DNA from: an uncultured Spirochaetales bacterium
GTDB taxonomy: Bacteria > Spirochaetota > Spirochaetia > Sphaerochaetales > Sphaerochaetaceae
Length of the DNA: 11,221 bases
NCBI GenBank assembly: GCA_934271365.1
Contig: CAKQRI010000047.1
Span: forward strand, 1-11,221
Direction: 5' to 3'
This document shows positions 6,435-11,221 of the stretch, piece by piece. The translations under genes and the position numbers were made by a program. Below the pieces are notes generated by a model. That model saw nothing but the letters and a program-made list of their open reading frames with translations. It was not told where the DNA came from and made no database searches. The first letter of the stretch is position 1. Every line of letters begins with the position of its first letter.

Positions 6435-6538
6435 TATCACATCTCTTGAAGAGAGGTTAATAGCATCAGATACTGCATTTCAACCGAAAATGGCCAAAAA
6501 CATAGCAAATAAATGTTAGTTATGATTACCTTATTAAT

Positions 6539-7156
6539 ATGACAAATAACAGAAAAGAACAGCTGACCATTACAGTTGCAATGTCTATACCGATGCTTAT
6601 AGTGGCATTGATTGATGCAGCCACAGGCAAAGGCAGCATGGCATTCTATGCTATATCTGCAGTATTATGCTTCTTCATCTTATATTCACTGCTTTCCATT
6701 CTGGATAGGAATCTGGAAGGATGGAAGACGATAGTATGTGATGTCTTCATGATTACAGCAATCTATCTCTCTAACAGATTCGATCTTTACCATAGATTCT
6801 GGTTCTTTGATATAATCCTTCATTCTTTCTCTGGCCTGATAATCTCTTTTGTACTGCCAGCAATATTCTTAAGTGATAACAGCAGAAAAGCAATGAGCAC
6901 AGCTGAGCTTGCATTCATCTCGTTCGTCTTTGCTGTCGCTGCTGCAGGCTTCTGGGAAATCATCGAATTCTTCTTTGACCTGCTGACTGGAAACGATGTG
7001 CAGAGAAACCTTGTAAAAGAGAAGGAGATATTCACATCCCTATGGCAGAATCCAGGTATTCTGGACACTATGAATGACATCATAAACGGAACAGCTGGAG
7101 GACTTTTTGGTTCTGTAATTATATATATCAGCGAGAAGCTGAAGAAAGAGGATTAA
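6539..7156 (+). CDS. YjdF/DUF2238-like multi-pass membrane protein A
   Basis: A 205-residue integral membrane protein with about five hydrophobic segments (roughly 10-27, 35-55, 63-78, 95-112, 122-140) and a last one near 181-197. Conserved polar residues sit in or beside the membrane: D91-x3-H95 (FDIILH), W139-E-x2-E143-x3-D147 (FWEIIEFFFD) and D176-T-M-x-D180. The same three motifs occur in the neighbouring gene B, so the two are diverged paralogs. They recall the YjdF/DUF2238 family, whose biochemical role is not established. No Shine-Dalgarno is seen; a TATGAT at 6521-6526 could be a -10, with a poor -35. Its stop overlaps the stop of gene B. Function unknown. Confidence 0.8.
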   Translation: MTNNRKEQLTITVAMSIPMLIVALIDAATGKGSMAFYAISAVLCFFILYSLLSILDRNLEGWKTIVCDVFMITAIYLSNRFDLYHRFWFFDIILHSFSGLIISFVLPAIFLSDNSRKAMSTAELAFISFVFAVAAAGFWEIIEFFFDLLTGNDVQRNLVKEKEIFTSLWQNPGILDTMNDIINGTAGGLFGSVIIYISEKLKKED

Positions 7157-8013
7157 CTGCGCTTCTTACCTTTCTTCCTGTTCTCTCTTGCCTCTTTATC
7201 TTCCAACTGAGCTTCTTTATCAACAGTTGGAATGAATCTGGCAGCAAACTTTCCTTTACCTCTGTTCTTAACATAGAAATATCCGATAATTGAGAATACA
7301 ACTGCACCGATGAAGTTGACGAACATATCCTTCATTGTGTCGATTATCCCCACATCAAGGTAACCCCCAAGCCCGAGGTCAACACCATTGATCACTACGC
7401 TATCAATATTGCTTATCGTAACAACCTTATTGGATTTTGTAGGATCTAGCAGAGTTGAATGAATCGTGTGTATTATATAATCCTTCTGCATATCCTTTCC
7501 CCAGAACCAGTCCATAGAGAATTCAAAGAATTCCCATAGAACAGCAATGGCCATCGAGAAGCAGAAAGCAACAGCAGCAAGGAAGAATGGTGAAAGATTG
7601 AACTTTATCTGGTCATTCTCGTTGAGGATATCAACAAGGGAGAATCCTATAGCAGCTGCAAGGAATCCAGTAGTTGTATGAAGAGCCGTATCCCAGCCAG
7701 GATACTTAAGATAATAAGAGGAAATCTCGCCAAGGATCTCTGCCGCAAAAATGAATATAAGCACTATGACTTCAAGCGTATCTGGAATATCTATATGCCA
7801 GTTGCGCTCTATGAATGAAGGAATAGAGAATAGAATCAACGTCAGAACGCATAGGAATACGTTCATGTAATCTCTGTTGAATATCTGAGCAATCATCACA
7901 AGAACAACCATGACACGAAGCAGCACATAGAGTGCAAACATGCCCTTATTCTTCTTTATCTGCTCTTTAAGCGAAACATTATGGAATCTTCTCTTATCTT
8001 TATCCTTACCCAT
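7153..8013 (-). CDS. YjdF/DUF2238-like multi-pass membrane protein B
   Basis: A 286-residue membrane protein: basic N-terminus (MGKDKDKRR), hydrophobic segments at about 26-44, 50-66, 80-96, 113-130, 143-160 and 230-247, and a very basic, charged cytoplasmic tail (KKGKKRS). It shares with protein A the motifs D108-x3-H112 (WDTALH), W160-E-x2-E164-x3-D168 and D225-T-M-x-D229. It differs by an insertion of about 40 residues before the last motif and by the tail. The repeated acidic and histidine residues could form a metal or head-group site, by inference. Start ATG 8013 lies 6 nt after a perfect TATAAT and has no Shine-Dalgarno. Convergent with A and divergent from the aminopeptidase. Confidence 0.8.
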   Translation of the reverse strand: MGKDKDKRRFHNVSLKEQIKKNKGMFALYVLLRVMVVLVMIAQIFNRDYMNVFLCVLTLILFSIPSFIERNWHIDIPDTLEVIVLIFIFAAEILGEISSYYLKYPGWDTALHTTTGFLAAAIGFSLVDILNENDQIKFNLSPFFLAAVAFCFSMAIAVLWEFFEFSMDWFWGKDMQKDYIIHTIHSTLLDPTKSNKVVTISNIDSVVINGVDLGLGGYLDVGIIDTMKDMFVNFIGAVVFSIIGYFYVKNRGKGKFAARFIPTVDKEAQLEDKEARENRKKGKKRS

Positions 8014-8019
8014 ACTCAG

Positions 8020-8048
8020 ATTATATCAATTATTCTGGATAATTTGCA
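8020..8048 (-). promoter_or_regulatory. Promoter of membrane protein B, leaderless arrangement
   Basis: On the minus strand a perfect TATAAT (8025-8020) ends 6 nt before ATG 8013. A weak -35, TGCAAA (8048-8043), stands 17 bases upstream. The -35 overlaps that of the divergent aminopeptidase promoter. Confidence 0.55.
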
Positions 8049-8072
8049 CTGCCAATGTTTTTGTTATATATT
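8044..8072 (+). promoter_or_regulatory. Promoter of the M18 aminopeptidase, leaderless arrangement
   Basis: TTGCAC (8044-8049), a 17-base spacer and TATATT (8067-8072) end 7 nt before ATG 8080, so transcription should begin at the start codon. No Shine-Dalgarno is present. Confidence 0.6.
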
Positions 8073-8079
8073 TCTCTAT

Positions 8080-9399
8080 ATGGAAAATACTATTGAAAGA
8101 TACAAAAGCTTCCTTAACAAAGGAAAGACTGAACGCGAATGCATAAAGGAAATAGTCAGGCTCGCAGAAGAGAAAGGCTATAAGAATCTCGAAGACGCAG
8201 GAATGCTCAAAGCCGGTGATAAGGTATATATCACACAGTATGGCAAATCAATAGCCCTGTTCCATATCGGAAACGGAGATATTGAGAAAGGAATGAATAT
8301 TCTCGGAGCACATATCGACTCACCAAGACTCGATATCAAGATGAATCCACTATACGAGAGCGACGGCCTTGTTTATCTCGACACCCACTATTATGGTGGA
8401 ATAAAGAAATATCAGTGGGTAACACTCCCTCTTGCCATCCATGGCGTAGCCGTAAAGACTAATGGAGAGAAAGTAGAAGTCATTGTAGGCGAGGATGATG
8501 ATTTCACACTCTGCATCTCAGATCTCCTTCCGCATATGGCACAGGAGCAGATGAAGAAGACAGCCAGTGAATTCATTCCAGGCGAGGATCTCGATCTTGT
8601 AGTAGGTCTTGATGACTCCGACGAAGAAAGCGATGAGAAGGAAAAAGGAAAGAAGAAGATTCTCTCAATTCTCAAAGAGAAATATAATATCGAGGAAAAG
8701 GATTTCTTATCTGCAGAGCTTGAGGTTGTACCTCATGGCAGAGCAAAGTATCTCGGCCTCGATAAATCAATGATCCTGGCTTATGGACAGGATGACAGAG
8801 TATGCTCTTTCACATCTCTTGATGCGCTTCTTGAAGGAAAGACCGAAGAGAGAACAAGCTGCTGTCTTCTTGTAGATAAGGAAGAGATCGGAAGCGTCGG
8901 AGCTACAGGAATGGACAGTGCATTCCTATCAAATGTGACAGCAGAGCTGATTGAGCATCTCGGGTCATACAGCGAGATAAAGCTCAGACGCACACTGAGA
9001 AATTCAATGATGCTCTCATCTGATGTCAACTCCGCTTTCGATCCTCTCAATGCTGCACTCTTTGACAAGAAGAATTCATCATATCTTTCCAGGGGCGTTG
9101 TATTCAACAAATACACAGGTTCACGTGGAAAGAGCGGTGCAAGCGATGCAAATGCAGAATTCATTGGAAAGCTAAGAAGCTGTATGGAAAATGCAGGTGT
9201 TAAGTACCAGATGGCAGAGATGAGCAAGGTAGATGTAGGCGGTGGCGGAACAATCGCTAAATTCGCAGCTTACTATGGCATGCAGGTAATTGACTGCGGC
9301 GTAGCTGTTCTCTCAATGCATGCACCTTGGGAAATCACAGCAGTAAAGGATATCCTATCTGCAAAGAACTGCTATAAGGCATTCCTCACAATAAAATAA
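8080..9399 (+). CDS. M18-family aminopeptidase (aspartyl aminopeptidase-like)
   Basis: A 439-residue cytosolic zinc aminopeptidase that removes N-terminal residues from peptides, forming large tetrahedral complexes in known relatives. Metal and catalytic signatures: GAHIDSPRLD (76-85, H78 and D80), QDDR (237-240), DKEEIGS (266-272, with the Glu pair), SSDVNSAFDP (313-322, D315) and HAPWE (414-418, H414). A lysine- and acid-rich insert (about 178-200) lies in the interdigitating domain. Length is normal. ATG 8080 is preferred over upstream frame extensions because it aligns with the family N-terminus and follows a promoter closely. It is a single-gene unit. Substrate preference (Asp/Glu or broader) is not decided by sequence. 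Confidence 0.95.
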   Translation: MENTIERYKSFLNKGKTERECIKEIVRLAEEKGYKNLEDAGMLKAGDKVYITQYGKSIALFHIGNGDIEKGMNILGAHIDSPRLDIKMNPLYESDGLVYLDTHYYGGIKKYQWVTLPLAIHGVAVKTNGEKVEVIVGEDDDFTLCISDLLPHMAQEQMKKTASEFIPGEDLDLVVGLDDSDEESDEKEKGKKKILSILKEKYNIEEKDFLSAELEVVPHGRAKYLGLDKSMILAYGQDDRVCSFTSLDALLEGKTEERTSCCLLVDKEEIGSVGATGMDSAFLSNVTAELIEHLGSYSEIKLRRTLRNSMMLSSDVNSAFDPLNAALFDKKNSSYLSRGVVFNKYTGSRGKSGASDANAEFIGKLRSCMENAGVKYQMAEMSKVDVGGGGTIAKFAAYYGMQVIDCGVAVLSMHAPWEITAVKDILSAKNCYKAFLTIK

Positions 9400-9407
9400 A
9401 TAAGCAT

Positions 9408-9435
9408 AGAGCCTCTGGAGCAATTCAGAGGCTCT
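9408..9435. terminator. Shared hairpin between convergent genes
   Basis: AGAGCCTCTG (9408-9417) and CAGAGGCTCT (9426-9435) form a perfect 10-bp stem with an 8-nt loop, 8 nt after the aminopeptidase stop and 6 nt before the NYN gene stop. T-rich stretches lie on both sides (TTATT on plus; TTATTTATTTT on minus), so it probably ends both transcripts. Confidence 0.8.
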
Positions 9436-9441
9436 TATTGA

Positions 9442-10143
9442 TCACACTAGCCAGAGCTTGTCTTTCTCTATTGAGAAGCCTAGATGCTTCAGAAATCCAG
9501 ATAGCTTTCTGAATCCATAGTTACGGCAGTCAAAATCAGAAAACTTATTCTTTAGAGAAGTTCCAATCTGAGCTATCAATATGTATTCATCATCAGATTC
9601 CTCAATCAGATTGCGGATAAAGCGGCGTATAGTCCTTTCGCTTGTGATTCCACTGCTTGCCTGAACCGGAGCCTTATCTGGCTTGTCTTCCTTTTCTTCC
9701 TCCGCAGCATCACTATAAAGAACGTCTAAGTACTTGAACTCAGAGCATGCTGCAACAAAGGCACCTGGAGTCTTCTGCTCCCCCATTCCTATAACCTTCA
9801 TTCCAGCTTCTTTCAAGCGAGATGCAAGCCTTGTGAAATCACAGTCTGATGATACTAGACAGAAGCCATCAACCTTTCCTGTGTAAAGGATATCCATTGC
9901 ATCAATGACCATGGTAGAATCCGTGGAATTCTTGCCACTCGTATAAGGAAATGACTGAATAGGTATTATAGAGTTCTCAAGAAGCTTCTCTTTCCATCCC
10001 CTGGTCTTCTTATCTGACCAGTCACCATAGATTCTTCTATATGTGATCACACCTTCCTTGGCAAGTTCATCCATTATTATATCAACATATCTATATGAGA
10101 TATTCTCGGCATCAATCAAAACAGCAAATTTATTGTTTTCCAT
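9442..10143 (-). CDS. NYN-domain ribonuclease with C-terminal LOTUS/OST-HTH domain
   Basis: A 233-residue two-domain protein. The N-terminal NYN (LabA-like PIN) domain, about 4-142, has the acidic nuclease residues D11 (VLIDAEN), D75 and D81 (TDSTMVIDAMD), and D100/D102 (SSDCDF). An acidic and Pro-rich linker (about 144-165) leads to a LOTUS/OST-HTH winged-helix domain (about 168-232, RTIRRFIRNLI...LSGFLKHLGF), known to bind RNA (G-quadruplex or DEAD-box partners in some cases). It is expected to be a metal-dependent RNase acting on structured RNA; the target is unknown. ATG 10143 is chosen because NYN proteins begin just before the LIDAEN strand and a promoter ends 10 nt upstream. A longer frame to 10221 has no homology-like content. 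Confidence 0.88.
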   Translation of the reverse strand: MENNKFAVLIDAENISYRYVDIIMDELAKEGVITYRRIYGDWSDKKTRGWKEKLLENSIIPIQSFPYTSGKNSTDSTMVIDAMDILYTGKVDGFCLVSSDCDFTRLASRLKEAGMKVIGMGEQKTPGAFVAACSEFKYLDVLYSDAAEEEKEDKPDKAPVQASSGITSERTIRRFIRNLIEESDDEYILIAQIGTSLKNKFSDFDCRNYGFRKLSGFLKHLGFSIEKDKLWLV

Positions 10144-10153
10144 ATTTACAAAG

Positions 10154-10182
10154 ATAATACCACACAAATAAATATGCGTAAA
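10154..10182 (-). promoter_or_regulatory. Promoter of the NYN-LOTUS gene, near-leaderless
   Basis: On the minus strand, TTTACG (10182-10177), a 17-base spacer and TATTAT (10159-10154) end 10 nt before ATG 10143, leaving a leader of about 3-4 nt. No Shine-Dalgarno. Confidence 0.5.
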
Positions 10183-10189
10183 ACTTATG

Positions 10190-10275
10190 AAAAATCTCAA
10201 TTTGGTGTAGGATTCAATCACTTAAAAAACTCAAAAAGGTGTAAATGTTAAATAATAAAAATCTCGTTTTGGTGT
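10190..10275. repeat. Three imperfect 19-bp direct repeats, period 33-34 bp
   Basis: Units at 10190-10208 (AAAAATCTCAATTTGGTGT), 10224-10242 (AAAAAACTCAAAAAGGTGT) and 10257-10275 (AAAAATCTCGTTTTGGTGT). Units 1 and 3 match at 17 of 19 positions; units 1 and 2 at 15 of 19. All share A-rich, CTC, GGTGT. They lie upstream of the NYN promoter (minus) and of the ATPase remnant (plus). Spacing is about three helical turns, compatible with a regulator array; too short and too diverged for a convincing CRISPR. The bases from 10276 to 10371 show nothing else. Confidence 0.6.
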
Positions 10276-10371
10276 TATATATCAATGAATTACAAGGTAA
10301 AAAAAGAATTAAATGAAAGCTGAACAGTTGTAAAGAGCCCATAAATATTTGAGAAGTGCCAAAAACTGAGA

Positions 10372-10709
10372 ATGAGCATATCAAAAAAAGATATGATTAT
10401 AGAAAATATTGTGATTCAGATGCTGATTGCAAATGAACATAAGCTATATTTCTATACAAAAGCATCAAACGACAATAGTGCAGATAGGATGGAAATCGAT
10501 TTTCTTATTGCAAAAAGACAGATAAGCAATAGACACAATATCTCACCTATTGAAGTGAAATCCAGCAAGAACTATACTCTATCATCACTCAATAAGTTCA
10601 GAAAAAAATTAAAGAAGAGCTATTTATTCCTTACGTAATCCATCCAAATGATTTAAAAGAAGATGATGGCATATTGTATATTCCGTTATATATGACGCCT
10701 TTACTATAA
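10372..10709 (+). pseudogene. Remnant of a DUF4143-type AAA ATPase, C-terminus with frameshift
   Basis: Only the last 110 or so residues of an AAA_14/DUF4143 ATPase (usually about 400) remain. The first frame reads MIIENIVIQMLIANEHKLYFYT, EIDFLIAK and NISPIEVKSSKNYTL, the PD-(D/E)XK-like end of this family, and then shifts into SYLFLT and stops at 10638. The normal ending resumes in another frame from about 10613: ELFIPYVIHPNDLKEDDG then ILYIPLYMTPLL, stop TAA 10707-10709. One extra A in the A7 run at 10602-10608 would restore 'FRKKIKEELF'. The P-loop ATPase domain is absent; upstream, frames are interrupted. Non-functional fragment, ending 4 bp from the convergent deaminase gene. Confidence 0.85.
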
Positions 10710-10713
10710 GGAA

Positions 10714-11109
10714 TCAGATCCACCAGTCAGGCGTAAGCTCACCCAGTGTTTTAATGATACCTCTATCGTAGTCCATCATTATCTCAATAGATTTATAACC
10801 CTCAGGCATCAGCTGTGCCATGAATTCACGGCATGCTCCACATGGAGGAATAGCTTTCCCAGCCTGAGAGATGGCAATAACACGCTTTATTGAATCCTCG
10901 CCATTTGTCAGCATATTAAATATTGCATTGCGCTCAGCACATATTCCAAGAGTGCATGCACTATCTACACAGACTCCTGTATAAATCCGGCCAGATGCAG
11001 ACTCAACAGCAGCTGCAACACCTCCAGCTTCCACAAATCTAGACACATTCCTATGCTTTATAACATCTGATGCAGCTTTATACAATTCCTTCCATATATC
11101 AGTATTCAT
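10714..11109 (-). CDS. Cytidine-deaminase-family protein, divergent clade
   Basis: A 131-residue zinc deaminase. ICAERNAIF (about 56-64) supplies the first Cys ligand and catalytic Glu, and PPCGACREF (88-96) the other two Cys, the all-Cys pattern of small tetrameric enzymes. In classical Cdd the strand before it reads N-x-E-N and binds ribose; here the same place reads VCVDSAC, lacking both the Asn and the Glu. The C-terminus ends in GELTPDWWI. Such sequences are often labelled cytidine or blasticidin-S deaminase, so the substrate may not be cytidine; I leave the symbol blank. ATG 11109 has no Shine-Dalgarno and lies 9 nt after a perfect TATAAT. Single-gene unit. Confidence 0.87.
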   Translation of the reverse strand: MNTDIWKELYKAASDVIKHRNVSRFVEAGGVAAAVESASGRIYTGVCVDSACTLGICAERNAIFNMLTNGEDSIKRVIAISQAGKAIPPCGACREFMAQLMPEGYKSIEIMMDYDRGIIKTLGELTPDWWI

Positions 11110-11118
11110 AGCGAGGAT

Positions 11119-11146
11119 ATTATATGAATCTGCAGCCTCGTATCAA
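11119..11146 (-). promoter_or_regulatory. Promoter of the deaminase gene, near-leaderless
   Basis: On the minus strand, TTGATA (11146-11141), a 16-base spacer and a perfect TATAAT (11124-11119) end 9 nt before ATG 11109. The predicted leader is only 2-3 nt and contains no Shine-Dalgarno. Confidence 0.65.
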
Positions 11147-11149
11147 GAC

Positions 11150-11181
11150 AAAGAAAAACCTTCCGGGTATAAACCGGAAGG
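11150..11181 (-). terminator. Intrinsic terminator of an off-window minus-strand gene
   Basis: CCTTCCGG (11159-11166) pairs with CCGGAAGG (11174-11181) over 7 nt. On the minus strand the hairpin is followed by TTTTTCTTT (11158-11150). It insulates the deaminase promoter from the gene to the right. Confidence 0.85.
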
Positions 11182-11196
11182 CCATCAGACCAGCTG

Positions 11197-11221
11197 TCAG
11201 TTGATCTTTATCTCTATCCTG
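11197..11221 (-). CDS. Possible C-terminal end of a gene running in from the right edge
   Basis: Sixteen bases before the terminator, one minus-strand frame reads RIEIKIN and stops at TGA (11199-11197). The distance to the terminator fits a gene end, but seven residues allow no identification and another frame could be the real one. Confidence 0.3.

Noticed and set aside
7981..8079. N-terminal extension of the aminopeptidase to 7981
   Set aside because: It overlaps the divergent gene and both promoters and has no M18-like content.
10144..10221. N-terminal extension of the NYN protein to 10221
   Set aside because: The extension is low-complexity and hydrophobic, would contain the promoter, and precedes the normal NYN start; ATG 10143 fits better.
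10190..10275. Possible small CRISPR array
   Set aside because: Units are only 19 bp and differ from one another at up to a quarter of positions, the gaps are 14-15 bp, and no cas gene is visible.

Overview
The window looks like a chromosomal segment of a low-to-medium GC anaerobe, most likely a gut Bacillota (Clostridia or Erysipelotrichia type). The pointers are a SAM-I-class riboswitch on metK, a Cof-type HAD phosphatase, a single-ACT threonine ammonia-lyase, a DUF4143-type ATPase remnant and FeoA/FeoB remnants. TGA is used as a stop and TGG as Trp, so the code is standard. Placement is inference from gene content; another phylum (e.g. Spirochaetota) is not excluded.

Layout. (1) 1-75 is the right end of an IS3-family (IS150-like) element: the transposase C-terminus plus its terminal repeat. 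It abuts, and probably truncates, an unrecognised gene (73-609, minus). (2) 73-1664, minus, is an operon of a LOG-family nucleotide N-glycosidase, a NADAR-domain protein and the truncated gene. Its promoter (TTGACA-N16-TATCAT) carries two near-identical 15-bp palindromic operators. (3) 1757-4391, minus, is an operon of threonine ammonia-lyase, a Cof-type HAD phosphatase and a TetR-family regulator; the regulator is a candidate for the two operators. (4) 4582-5962, plus, is metK with a SAM-I-class riboswitch, an attenuator and a strong terminator. (5) 5980-6434, minus, is a decayed feoAB locus: feoA has a stop at codon 3, and feoB is reduced to a frameshifted C-terminal stub. (6) 6539-8013 holds two convergent paralogous membrane proteins (YjdF/DUF2238-like) whose stop codons share one TTAA. 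(7) 8080-9399, plus, is an M18 aminopeptidase, divergent from its neighbour through overlapping -35 boxes and closed by a hairpin shared with the next gene. (8) 9442-10143, minus, is a NYN ribonuclease fused to a LOTUS/OST-HTH domain. (9) 10190-10709 has three 19-bp direct repeats followed by a frameshifted C-terminal remnant of a DUF4143-type ATPase. (10) 10714-11109, minus, is a divergent cytidine-deaminase-family protein, with the terminator of an off-window gene behind its promoter.

Across the window, first genes of transcription units tend to lack a Shine-Dalgarno sequence and have a -10 hexamer 6-10 nt before the start codon. Genes inside operons, and metK with its long leader, have clear Shine-Dalgarno sequences. 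This suggests leaderless initiation is common in this organism. The other theme is genome decay: four loci are truncated or frameshifted.
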